Origin: Edaphocola flava
GTDB taxonomy: Bacteria > Bacteroidota > Bacteroidia > Chitinophagales > Chitinophagaceae
DNA: 64,000 bases
Reading direction: 5' to 3'
Assembly (NCBI RefSeq): GCF_004118155.1
Contig: NZ_SAIQ01000002.1
Location: forward strand, 1 to 64,000
Shown: in pieces, positions 34,711 through 44,041 of the stretch
How the letters are laid out: the number at the start of each line of letters is the position of its first letter
How positions within the stretch are numbered: the first letter of the stretch is position 1
The notes under the pieces: model-generated
Databases searched by the model: none
Seen by the model: the letters and a program-made list of their open reading frames with translations, nothing else
Told to the model about the DNA's origin: nothing
Position numbers and translations under genes: made by a program

Positions 34711-35790
34711 ATGTCAGCAGATCATTGTGCTCCTGCGCACGAACGCAAAAAACTTAGTTTCCTGGACCGGTACCTTACCCTCTGGATCTTTCTGGCTATG
34801 GCAGTCGGTGTCAGTATTGGTTACTTTGTCCCTTCCTCTGCTTCCTTTATCAATTCTTTTTCCAGCGGTACTACTAATGTGCCCCTGGCGATCGGACTGA
34901 TGCTGATGATGTACCCTCCATTGGCGAAGGTGCGTTATGAGCAAATGGGGAAGGTGTTTAAAAACACTAAGGTGCTGGGTACTTCTCTTTTCCTGAACTG
35001 GATCGTTGGACCAATCCTGATGTTCGTCCTGGCGATTGTATTTATGAAAGGTTATCCGGAATATATGACCGGATTGATACTGATCGGGCTGGCCCGCTGT
35101 ATAGCCATGGTCGTGGTCTGGAATGAGCTGGCAGAAGGTAACCGGGAATATGCAGCAGGACTGATCGCATTGAACAGCATTTTTCAGGTATTGTTATACA
35201 GTGTATATGCCTATATTTTTATTACTGTATTGCCCCCATTCTTTGGTATAAAGGGACTGGAAGTAAATATTACTATTGGTGAAATAGCCAAAAGTGTAGG
35301 TATATACCTTGGTATTCCTTTTGCCGCAGGATTGATCAGTCGTTATGTACTGATCAGGCTGAAAGGATCAGATTGGTTTCAGCGTACATACATTCCTTTT
35401 ATTTCGCCAATAACCCTCATTGCACTCTTATTCACTATTGTGGTCATGTTCAGCCTTAAGGGAGAATTGATTGTACAAATACCGATGGATGTGGTTCGAA
35501 TTGCCATTCCGCTGGTTATCTATTTCATTATTATGTTTGTCGTGAGCTTTTTTGCGGGTAAGCGGATGGGGGCTGATTATTCCAAAAGTGCCTCAATTGC
35601 CTTTACTGCGGCCGGAAACAATTTTGAGCTGGCGATTGCAGTAGCTATAGGTGTATTCGGGATCAACAGCGGGCAGGCATTTGTAGGCGTAATCGGCCCA
35701 TTGGTAGAAGTGCCGGCACTGATTGCCCTGGTCAACCTGGCTTTATGGCTGAAGAAAAAATATTTCAATTCTTCTGTAGCGAAACAATAA
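34711..35790 (+). CDS. arsB: ACR3-family arsenite efflux transporter
   Basis: A 359-residue membrane protein with about ten hydrophobic helices, beginning [20 protein letters not shown]. Family marks are [19 protein letters not shown] [20 protein letters not shown], with the conserved Cys, and [20 protein letters not shown]. It exports the arsenite made by ArsC. The start immediately follows the arsC stop. No arsR regulator lies in the neighbourhood. The symbol arsB is used here for an ACR3-type protein. Confidence 0.93.
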   Translation: MSADHCAPAHERKKLSFLDRYLTLWIFLAMAVGVSIGYFVPSSASFINSFSSGTTNVPLAIGLMLMMYPPLAKVRYEQMGKVFKNTKVLGTSLFLNWIVGPILMFVLAIVFMKGYPEYMTGLILIGLARCIAMVVVWNELAEGNREYAAGLIALNSIFQVLLYSVYAYIFITVLPPFFGIKGLEVNITIGEIAKSVGIYLGIPFAAGLISRYVLIRLKGSDWFQRTYIPFISPITLIALLFTIVVMFSLKGELIVQIPMDVVRIAIPLVIYFIIMFVVSFFAGKRMGADYSKSASIAFTAAGNNFELAIAVAIGVFGINSGQAFVGVIGPLVEVPALIALVNLALWLKKKYFNSSVAKQ

Positions 35791-35869
35791 CCATAGGACT
35801 CATCTTAACATAACAGGTCATTATTTGAATTGATACGGTTAAGTTACGGGCAATTCAAAAGGAGATAAT

Positions 35870-35898
35870 AAAGGCCTCACAGCACTGTGGGGCCTTTT
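35870..35898 (+). terminator. Hairpin terminator after the arsenic genes
   Basis: AAAGGCCTCACAG-CA-CTGTGGGGCCTTT followed by TGCTTTTGG, 80 bp after the transporter stop. It has the same CACA/TGTG loop end as the hairpins at 25390 and 33585. Confidence 0.75.
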
Positions 35899-35939
35899 GC
35901 TTTTGGGCTGATCTTAGGTAAACAATTCGGATAGGTTCT

Positions 35940-37868
35940 TTACATTGACAGATGAAGTGGAATCGTTACTACAATTTCCGTTCCCTCCTTATCCGAGCTG
36001 ATGCCAAGCTTTGCCTTAAGCTCTGCGCACCTTTCTTTGATGCTTGTCAGACCAATCCCCGATTTTGATCTGCTCTCAAGCCCTCTGCCATTGTCTTTTA
36101 TGCGGAAGACCAGGTGCTCGAATTCCTCATATATAAGGAGCATAACTTTAGTACATCTTGCATGTTTGAGTACATTGGTAATAGACTCCTGGATGATATA
36201 CATTAATTCTATTTTGGTAGACAGCGGTAAGGTATTCAAGTGGTAATCATCAATAGAAATCTCCTTTTGAAACAGCTCGTCCGGCAAGGCATTCTGCACA
36301 ATGCCGCTTATTTTAGCTGCATAAGATGTATCTTCTTTGATCTTGTACCAGTCATGACTTTTATCCCGGGTTGTTTCGTAAGCAGTGTTTATTAATTCAT
36401 TTATTTTAGTAAGAGTATTTATGGTACCGGGTTTGCCAATATCTAAAATGGCTATTTCACTAAGCATTTTCAGGTGTGCCAGCTGGTTTGCCAGGCCATC
36501 ATGCAGTTCCAGCCCCAGCTTTTTCTTTTCTAATTGCTGCTCTATTCTGTTTCTTTCTTCCAGTTCGGCTATCTGCAATGCAGTCGCCCTGTTTAAGCCA
36601 TCAATTGATTGCTTTGCCTTTCTTTCTTTGGCCTTGCCACGATAATATAGCAATGCAATGATCAATATGAGTATTATAGCGCCGAGCGTTGCGATGGCGC
36701 TTAATTTTCGTTTTTCTGCAAGGAGCAGCGTGGCCTCTTCTTTTTTATCTTCAGCAAGTGCCTGGGCATACATGTTTTCGGAGATCTCTACCGTTTTTCT
36801 TTTTAAAAGGGTATCCGTTTTCTGAAAGATGGACTCCATAGTACTGAATGCACTTTTATAGTCGCCGGAGAGGGCCTGTATCTGACTTCTGCTCATCAGC
36901 AATGCCACATCATCTTCAATAAAATCAACACCTGCCAGCGTTTCTGCAATTTGCTGATACTTTCGGGCACTGTCAATCTCTTTTATAGAAATGTAAAAGT
37001 CCAGCAATTGACCGGTAACATTTTGCAGCAGCTGTTGCTGTAGTTGTTGTTGCAGAATGACTTTTCCGGTCTCGAGCTTGTCTGTGGGAAGGCTGGCATA
37101 AGCGATTAACTCTTTTAATACCTTCTCCGCCGAATCGGTTTTATTTTGCTGCCGGTAGCCAAAGCATTTTGTAGCCCTTAACAACGCATAACACATCTGC
37201 TGATCCCAGGACGAAATTCCTTTTATCTTAATGAAGTTGTGATAAGTCTGTTCAGCCATGCTGATCAGGTGGGATAGCCGGGCAGAATCTTTTAACTCGA
37301 AAAAAACGGGTGCCATCTGGTAGAAAAGAAACTGATCAGACTGAGGGTCTCCTTTATAGGTTCCATTAGCGATTTGATTGGGTATGCGATTGTAGTATAG
37401 AGTATCTGCCTCAAAAGCGGCAGCAGCATTATTGATATCACTTGCAGCTACAAAGAGCTGCATTTTGATTACATTGCGGTAGTGACTGGGATCATTGGCT
37501 CCCGGTTCTTTTACAAACTTCTCAACATAATATAGTTCCTTTCCACTCTGACCATTGACCTTCGCATTAGCGATCAGGAAATAATAATACCTCCTGCGCC
37601 GCATATTTGTCGGATCATTTTTCCAGACCAGCTCTTTGTACGTTTGCAAATACTCTTTCAAATGAGGGTTTGCTATATCTGTCATAGTAAGGCTATCCAC
37701 TATGTCCAGGTACCGCGCCGATTTTATGGCTCCTTTTTTATACTGCTGGTTGAGCCTTTGCCAATGCTGATCAATTGTATTGGTCTGCTGCGCATACAAG
37801 CCGGAAGGAAAACAGCAGGTAAATGTCAACATGCACAGTACCCATAGGAGCATACAATTATATTTCAT
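35940..37868 (-). CDS. Sensor histidine kinase with TPR-like sensor region
   Basis: About 642 residues from MKYNCMLLWVLCMLTFTCCF, which gives a signal peptide; an ATG at 37928 would add 20 residues and overlap the regulator gene. A periplasmic all-helical, TPR-like region is followed by a transmembrane helix (ATLGAIILILIIALLYY). Then come a HisKA_3 box (LGLELHDGLANQLAHLKM) and a HATPase_c domain (IIQESITNVLKHARCTKVML, DNGRGLESRSKSGIGLTSIK). It is the partner of the upstream LuxR-type response regulator, in the same operon. The signal is unknown. Adjacent genes suggest a link to the T9SS cargo genes, but this is only proximity. Confidence 0.9.
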   Translation of the reverse strand: MKYNCMLLWVLCMLTFTCCFPSGLYAQQTNTIDQHWQRLNQQYKKGAIKSARYLDIVDSLTMTDIANPHLKEYLQTYKELVWKNDPTNMRRRRYYYFLIANAKVNGQSGKELYYVEKFVKEPGANDPSHYRNVIKMQLFVAASDINNAAAAFEADTLYYNRIPNQIANGTYKGDPQSDQFLFYQMAPVFFELKDSARLSHLISMAEQTYHNFIKIKGISSWDQQMCYALLRATKCFGYRQQNKTDSAEKVLKELIAYASLPTDKLETGKVILQQQLQQQLLQNVTGQLLDFYISIKEIDSARKYQQIAETLAGVDFIEDDVALLMSRSQIQALSGDYKSAFSTMESIFQKTDTLLKRKTVEISENMYAQALAEDKKEEATLLLAEKRKLSAIATLGAIILILIIALLYYRGKAKERKAKQSIDGLNRATALQIAELEERNRIEQQLEKKKLGLELHDGLANQLAHLKMLSEIAILDIGKPGTINTLTKINELINTAYETTRDKSHDWYKIKEDTSYAAKISGIVQNALPDELFQKEISIDDYHLNTLPLSTKIELMYIIQESITNVLKHARCTKVMLLIYEEFEHLVFRIKDNGRGLESRSKSGIGLTSIKERCAELKAKLGISSDKEGTEIVVTIPLHLSM

Positions 37869-37902
37869 AAAATATTGCTGTATTAAGTTGTTTGGTAAGC
37901 CG

Positions 37903-38547
37903 CTAGATAATCTTATGCTCAAAGGCATATTTCACCAGGCCTGCTGAGGTATGAATACCCAGTTTATTCATAATGCTTCTGCGATGAGCAGAGACCGTAT
38001 GTGGGCTAATATGCAGTATAGCAGCCATTTTATCAGTATTGTGTCCGGCAGCGATCAGGCGCAGGAGGCCCAGCTCCTTAGGTGTTAAGCCCGATTCTTT
38101 TTCGAAAAACATGCTGGATACCAAACGACCACTCAGGTCGCTGCTTATATACGTCTGGCCTTTATACGTTTTTTCTAATGCCATTTTGAACTCAGAGAAG
38201 TTTGTCCCTTTACTCATATATCCGTTTACATTATAGCTGAAGAATTTCCGGACCGTATCGGTTTCAATCACACTGGTCAGCATGATAATAATCAGATCAG
38301 GGTAGTTTTTGCGGCAGTAAATAACAAACTCTTCTATATTGTCGCCGGGTATTATCACATCACAAAGCAGAAAATCGTATGCACTGAGTTTCATTGCAGC
38401 CTTGGCCAGGTCTACCTGGGCATACGCATTGATCTCCGCAGCAGGCATCATGCGCTTTAATAACTCGATTAAGCCTTCCGTTAAAAGTAAGTGATCATCT
38501 AATATAATGACCTTCAATTCATTAAGCTTGCTAAAGAAATCTGTCAT
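37903..38547 (-). CDS. NarL/LuxR-type response regulator
   Basis: A 214-residue protein. The receiver domain has LKVIILDDHLLLTEGLIELL and the phospho-acceptor Asp in YDFLLCDVIIPG. A C-terminal LuxR helix-turn-helix follows (LTPKELGLLRLIAAGHNTDK, ILHISPHTVSAHRRSIMNKL). It pairs with the histidine kinase 35 bp downstream. It is divergent from the T9SS cargo gene at 38.8 kb, which could be a target. Confidence 0.92.
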   Translation of the reverse strand: MTDFFSKLNELKVIILDDHLLLTEGLIELLKRMMPAAEINAYAQVDLAKAAMKLSAYDFLLCDVIIPGDNIEEFVIYCRKNYPDLIIIMLTSVIETDTVRKFFSYNVNGYMSKGTNFSEFKMALEKTYKGQTYISSDLSGRLVSSMFFEKESGLTPKELGLLRLIAAGHNTDKMAAILHISPHTVSAHRRSIMNKLGIHTSAGLVKYAFEHKII

Positions 38548-38809
38548 CCGTTTTTACAAAGATTTATTGATTTTAAGAATATGGACATAGCATAATGTAA
38601 GTATGTGTCTACTATTATTATGGTATAAAATATACAAAATCGGGGGATAAAAAGTGTTTTTTTAGCCCGATAATTTTGTGGCCGTATAGAAGAGATAAAT
38701 TATTTGCAAGACTTGTTACTATAAATGAAGAGATAGTAACAGTCATAAAATTACCGAAAAAAAGTAATTACCTGCAAATATTCATTAATTATTAATTGAG
38801 CAGATTTAA

Positions 38810-40945
38810 ATGAGCAATTTTATCAAACACAGGTTTGAGCCAACTTTTATGGCGCAGACGATTATGGGTATCCCCCTAAGACCCAGCATTGTAAAATGGT
38901 CTATGTTATGTGCCATGCTGGCCATTCCTTTCAAAAAAACACTTGCAGCGGCCTCTGTACCATGTGCTACTACTGAACTCATGGCCGATACCAGGTTTAT
39001 TTTTACGAACATTCCGAGCGGTACGGTTAGTATAACATCACTCAACTTTAATGGTTGGGTGGCTTCAGGGAGTGGGATCATTGATGTCGGATCCAATGAT
39101 ACATATATTCATGACAATTCCAATACGCAAACATTTACCCATGCTTTTACAGGCGTAAATCCGCTGGGTTCAGGTGCTGTAGTGACCGTAAACCTTGGCG
39201 TCAGAAACGGGATTGCAGGTTCTCCGGCAATTAGCAATTACGGCAAGGCGAGCGTACTCTCCGTTAAGTATGGTGGAGTTACTTATGCAACCGTTACTAC
39301 AGATGGTACTACGGCTACCGACGGACATATTGCTACCGTTAATTATTTGAATGGAGCAACAGGGAGTGTCGCGAATGGATACACTTTTGACTATGGAGCA
39401 AGTCCGCAGCCATTTGGCGTCATTAATTTAGCCAACTGGGAGATAGCGCTACCATCCTCTGTGCCCAATAACAGTAATCTCGTTATGGAATTTGACCCGG
39501 GCGGTACTTCATCGGGCGATGCAGCAGATGACTTCGGTATTGCCTCGGTAAGCTTAACGGCATGTCCGATCACTATTTCCGGTCATGTGTATGACGATGC
39601 AAACGGACTGCAGGGTACACCCGCTAATACTGTAGATGGTACCGGTACAAATGCCGGAGGCCTGAACGCTGTTTTATATGATTTCACTACAGGAAAGGTC
39701 GTGGCCACTGTACCGGTAAGTGCCAGCGGTGCTTATAGCTTTAGTGTAAAAGCAGAAAATAATTATAGTGTATACCTTACTTCTAATATAATTTCAGTAG
39801 GACAAACCACGGTGCCGGTTATAGCTTTGCAAGCTGGCTGGGGAAACACAGGCGAGCAAAACTGTGTGGCCAGTGCAGGCTGTGCCGGTAACGATGGTGC
39901 TCCGAATGGGGTACTGTCTCTGGGTACGGTATCGGGCAATATTACTCAGGCCAACTTTGGGGTGGAGCAACTGCCAACCGCTACAGCAAAATCATTTACG
40001 GTAGCATCGGGCGCTTTTGCAAGTTTACCACAAGCAGGTTATCCGGCTGTGGCCGGATATGTATCCATTGCCACATCCAGTACAAACCTAACCGGGTATA
40101 ATAATACCGGCGGACAACTGTCTGGTAGCGATCCTGAAGACTGTCTTGCAGCGGATGCCTGTAATACAGGTAAAACCTTTACTGTCGGAGCGATTAACAG
40201 TAATACAAAATTGTATTACAACTTCGGTGCAGGACCTGTATTGCTTACCGCCAATACGGTAATCAGCAACTATGATCCTGCGAAACTGGTGATCTACGGA
40301 CAAGTGGGCAGCGGTATTTCTGGTAGTCCGGTTGGATTTACGTACTCCATTACAGATGCTGCCGGGAAAACAAGTCCACTTGTTTCCTATACGATTACCT
40401 CATCAACACCATTACCAGTATCACTCTTGTCCTTTACTGCACATGCAGAGTATGGTAATACTGTACTGAACTGGATAACGGCTCATGAGCAAAACCTCAG
40501 TCATTTTGAAGTAGAGTGGAGTGCTGATGGAAATGATTTCTATAAGGAGGGTACCGTATTATCTGCTCAGAATAGTATTGAACCTAACTATCATTTCAAT
40601 TGTGCACCGCAATCAATCACCAGCTATTACAGATTGAGAATGGTCGATGAAGATGGGTCCTATACCTATAGCAATACCCTGAAAATAGGAGCTCCCGGTA
40701 ACAGTGAACTAAACATAAACATATATCCAAATCCTGTAAAGGATAGGCTACATATAACGAATCTTCATAAAGGGGAGATGATTAAAATCTTCGGAATAAC
40801 GGGTCAGTTAATACTGCAACAAATGGCAGCAGGAAGCAATGAACTGCTGGACCTGAGCAGCCTGGCCACCGGTACTTATCAGGTCATTGTTACCGACGGT
40901 ACGGAACAAGTCATCAATATTAAGTTGGTAAAAGCAGGATCGTGA
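38810..40945 (+). CDS. Secreted surface protein with T9SS type A sorting domain
   Basis: A 711-residue protein. A signal segment precedes AASVPCATTELMADTRF; the ATG at 38849 (MAQTIMGIPLRPSIVKWSML) may be the true start. The middle has beta-rich, Gly/Thr/Ser-rich repeats and an SdrD-B-like segment (ISGHVYDDANGLQGTPANTV). The C-terminal ~90 residues form a T9SS sorting domain (INIYPNPVKDRLHITNLHKG, then LATGTYQVIVTDGTEQVI). It would be exported through type IX secretion and attached to the surface or released. The last ~170 residues are nearly the same as in the next gene. No enzymatic motif is seen. Confidence 0.85.
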   Translation: MSNFIKHRFEPTFMAQTIMGIPLRPSIVKWSMLCAMLAIPFKKTLAAASVPCATTELMADTRFIFTNIPSGTVSITSLNFNGWVASGSGIIDVGSNDTYIHDNSNTQTFTHAFTGVNPLGSGAVVTVNLGVRNGIAGSPAISNYGKASVLSVKYGGVTYATVTTDGTTATDGHIATVNYLNGATGSVANGYTFDYGASPQPFGVINLANWEIALPSSVPNNSNLVMEFDPGGTSSGDAADDFGIASVSLTACPITISGHVYDDANGLQGTPANTVDGTGTNAGGLNAVLYDFTTGKVVATVPVSASGAYSFSVKAENNYSVYLTSNIISVGQTTVPVIALQAGWGNTGEQNCVASAGCAGNDGAPNGVLSLGTVSGNITQANFGVEQLPTATAKSFTVASGAFASLPQAGYPAVAGYVSIATSSTNLTGYNNTGGQLSGSDPEDCLAADACNTGKTFTVGAINSNTKLYYNFGAGPVLLTANTVISNYDPAKLVIYGQVGSGISGSPVGFTYSITDAAGKTSPLVSYTITSSTPLPVSLLSFTAHAEYGNTVLNWITAHEQNLSHFEVEWSADGNDFYKEGTVLSAQNSIEPNYHFNCAPQSITSYYRLRMVDEDGSYTYSNTLKIGAPGNSELNINIYPNPVKDRLHITNLHKGEMIKIFGITGQLILQQMAAGSNELLDLSSLATGTYQVIVTDGTEQVINIKLVKAGS

Positions 40946-41078
40946 GTTGAGTGTTATTCTTCAATGTGGCTGGCTAGCATAATAGTCAGCTACATTTTCA
41001 CACGGTTACATTGTGTTTAGTCAATAGGACTAAATACGATCCTGCCCTTATTATTCATAAACTAAATAATACCTTGAA

Positions 41079-43907
41079 ATGAACGTAAAACAAAATCGCA
41101 CTATGCTGATCGCAGGTCTTGCCTTCCTGCTTTCATTAATCGGCATGCCAGGCAGTTATGCCCAATGCCCTGCAAGCATCAGTATCAGCTCTGTAAATGT
41201 CACTACGGCATCATGTCCGTCTAACGGAGGCTTTACGATTAATGCCACAGCCGGTACAGGAGCTACTTACCAGATCACGAGCGGCCCTGCAGGTTATCCT
41301 ACTTCGGCACAGAATAGCAATGTATTTATTGGCTTGTTGCCTGGATCTTATACCGTTAAAGTAGCCTGCCAGGCAGACCCTGGTATTTTTGCGACAACGG
41401 GCATCACTATTCCCAACAGTTATACTCCGGTGGCAGCCAGTTCTACAGTAACCAATGTATGTAGTGGCAGTGCTCCGGGCGGTACCATAACTACATCTGC
41501 GACAGGAAGCAGTACACCGTTTACATATGCCTATTGGCAGGGGGATCCTGCAGCTGCAGATGGAACATTAACCTACACTGCGGCCAACACGTTTACAGCT
41601 CCTGCTTTTGGTACTTATAATGTACGCACCAAAGATGCCTGCGGGGTATTTGTAACCCAACAAGTAACGGTAGCAAATCCTTACCCGGATAATCTTTGTA
41701 TCGCACAATTACAGTTGGAGTTCGGAGATTTAACTTGTGCACAGTTGCAAGACTCTATTTATGCCCGGTTTTATCTGAGTAATGCAACACTTTCTTCCCT
41801 TCCACCGGCAGGGATAGACTTAGATATATATGAAAATACCGGAACCTGTACAAGTCCCATCCAGGGGGGGCTGATAAAAAACTATCATTACAATAATACC
41901 TCGACCGACGCTCGTGTAAAAATACCTAATGGCATAAACCTGTTGTTTAAAGTCACTACAGCATGTGGTATTTCCTGCACTTATTGCCATACCTATACTC
42001 CAGCAGAAACAGCATTTTTACAAAATGCCTCTCTGGTGTCCAATGGTTGTGTAACACCAGGCAGTCCTATTACTTATTCCCTGAATGTGAATGTCAACTT
42101 ATTTTATACATTCCCGGTTGTCTGGGTAATTAAGAACAGTGCCGGTACTGTTGTTGGTACATATACTGCAAATAGTCTGGCAGATCTGCCTCATAGCTTT
42201 GATGGCTTACCAGCAGATGCTTATACCTCTACAGCTACAGATGCCTGCGGCAATACGGTTAGCGATGTATTTACATCACCTTCGGGTGCTCCGAATGAGC
42301 TGACCGTAGCATATATCGGAAGTAATGCAGGGTGTACATCAATAGAAGGAAGAACCAGTATGACTTTATATGTAGAAGGAGTTATGGCCAATTTTTCGAA
42401 TGCTATAGCTACGATCATTGCTCCCAGCCCCAATATGATTGGAGTAACGAGTACAGGTAGTTCAGGTTACTTTGGTTGGCAAAATGTAATACCAGGTGCT
42501 ACTTATTATATTAAGATAGAGAATGGTTGCGGTCAATCAGACACCGTTACTGCGGTAGTACCCTCTAATATAAGCGACATTTTAGTCCAGCATACCAATG
42601 CCAGTGTTACTCAGCTTTGCGGGGGAACCGGAGATATAGTTGTGGACGCAGCCTATAATGGTTATGGTGCTTTTAGCTACGTTATAACCAATAGTGCCGG
42701 TACTCCGGTAGGAGCGGGTGTTACAGGAAATGCTACTTATAGCAATCTGCCTGCCGGCACCTACACCATCACGACCAATATGGCTGGTTGCGGTCCTTAT
42801 TCATACGCCTCACAGGTTACTATATTGCCTGGAGGTTCAGGTCCTCAAATTGTCAAAAAACTTGGTGTGGTTTGTGAAAATGCCGCTGGTACGCCACTCT
42901 CAACCGGCAGTGCGATATTCTCATTTATAGGAGCAGGTCCACTGAAGGTAGATTATAAAAAAACGTCGCAGACCGATGCCAGCTATATAAACCTGACTAA
43001 TAACTCTGACGGAAGTGAGACCATAACAGGCCTTAGCGCAGATACTTCTTACACTGTAAGGATAACCGATAACTGCGGTACCGCTACGGTTACAGAAATC
43101 ACTATTGGTCAACTCAGCCAGCTGCATAGCGTAAATACGATGCAACCTTGTGTCGGAAGTCCATATACACTTAGCGTTCCGGATATGGTAGATGCTACTT
43201 ATAGCTGGAAGAAGAACGGAACACTTATCTCTAACAGCAGGGAGATTGTTTTCCCGAGTTATTCTGCCGGAGATAATGGTACTTATGTATGTACTGTAGT
43301 TATTGCAGGTGGCTGCGTTACACGCAATGTGGCGGTTACTTTAAATTCTACACTTTGTAATACACCGCTGCCTGTCAGCCTCCTTTCCTTTGCTGCAGCT
43401 ACAATAGATTGTACCACCGAATTGAGCTGGATAACGGCTCATGAGCAAAACCTCAGCCATTTTGAGATAGAGCGCAGTGCAAATGGTGGCGATTTTTATA
43501 AAGAAGGTGCCGTTATGGCTGCCCGTAAAAGCACAGGGAATACTTATCATTTCAATTGTGCACCGCAATCGACTACCAGCTATTACAGATTGAGGATGGT
43601 CGATGAAGATGGGGCCTATACCTATAGCAATACCCTTAAGATAGGTGCTCCATGTGGCAATAGCCGGAATATAAGCGTATACCCTAACCCTGCAAAAGAT
43701 AAGATACAGATTGCCAATCTGCATAAAGGAGAACTCATTAAAATCTTTGGAATAAATGGTCAGTTAATCCTGCAACAAAAGGCAACCGGAAGTAATGAAC
43801 TCGTGGATTTGAGTAGCCTGGCAGCCGGCACTTATCAGATCGTTGTTGCCGATGCCAATGGTACAGAACAAATCATCAATATTAAGCTGGTAAAAGCAGG
43901 ATCGTGA
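41079..43907 (+). CDS. Secreted Ig-like repeat protein with T9SS sorting domain
   Basis: A 942-residue protein with a signal peptide (MLIAGLAFLLSLIGMPGSYA, then Q). It contains several repeat units with paired cysteines and patterns such as LPAGTYTITTNMAGCGPYSY, probable adhesin-like beta-sandwich modules. An Ig-like unit follows (YSWKKNGTLISNSREIVFPS). The C-terminal T9SS domain has ISVYPNPAKDKIQIANLHKG. It shares near-identical C-terminal coding DNA and a homologous upstream region with its neighbours, indicating tandem duplication. Function is probably surface adhesion or display; no partner is identified. Confidence 0.85.
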   Translation: MNVKQNRTMLIAGLAFLLSLIGMPGSYAQCPASISISSVNVTTASCPSNGGFTINATAGTGATYQITSGPAGYPTSAQNSNVFIGLLPGSYTVKVACQADPGIFATTGITIPNSYTPVAASSTVTNVCSGSAPGGTITTSATGSSTPFTYAYWQGDPAAADGTLTYTAANTFTAPAFGTYNVRTKDACGVFVTQQVTVANPYPDNLCIAQLQLEFGDLTCAQLQDSIYARFYLSNATLSSLPPAGIDLDIYENTGTCTSPIQGGLIKNYHYNNTSTDARVKIPNGINLLFKVTTACGISCTYCHTYTPAETAFLQNASLVSNGCVTPGSPITYSLNVNVNLFYTFPVVWVIKNSAGTVVGTYTANSLADLPHSFDGLPADAYTSTATDACGNTVSDVFTSPSGAPNELTVAYIGSNAGCTSIEGRTSMTLYVEGVMANFSNAIATIIAPSPNMIGVTSTGSSGYFGWQNVIPGATYYIKIENGCGQSDTVTAVVPSNISDILVQHTNASVTQLCGGTGDIVVDAAYNGYGAFSYVITNSAGTPVGAGVTGNATYSNLPAGTYTITTNMAGCGPYSYASQVTILPGGSGPQIVKKLGVVCENAAGTPLSTGSAIFSFIGAGPLKVDYKKTSQTDASYINLTNNSDGSETITGLSADTSYTVRITDNCGTATVTEITIGQLSQLHSVNTMQPCVGSPYTLSVPDMVDATYSWKKNGTLISNSREIVFPSYSAGDNGTYVCTVVIAGGCVTRNVAVTLNSTLCNTPLPVSLLSFAAATIDCTTELSWITAHEQNLSHFEIERSANGGDFYKEGAVMAARKSTGNTYHFNCAPQSTTSYYRLRMVDEDGAYTYSNTLKIGAPCGNSRNISVYPNPAKDKIQIANLHKGELIKIFGINGQLILQQKATGSNELVDLSSLAAGTYQIVVADANGTEQIINIKLVKAGS

Positions 43908-44041
43908 GGTGAGTGTTAGTATTCGATGTGGCTGGCTAGAGTGATAGTCAGCTACATTTCGATACTGTTATACTTGTGTATAGTCAATAGCAAAAACACG
44001 ATTCCTGTCCTTTTTATTTATAACTAAAATAGTACATTAAA

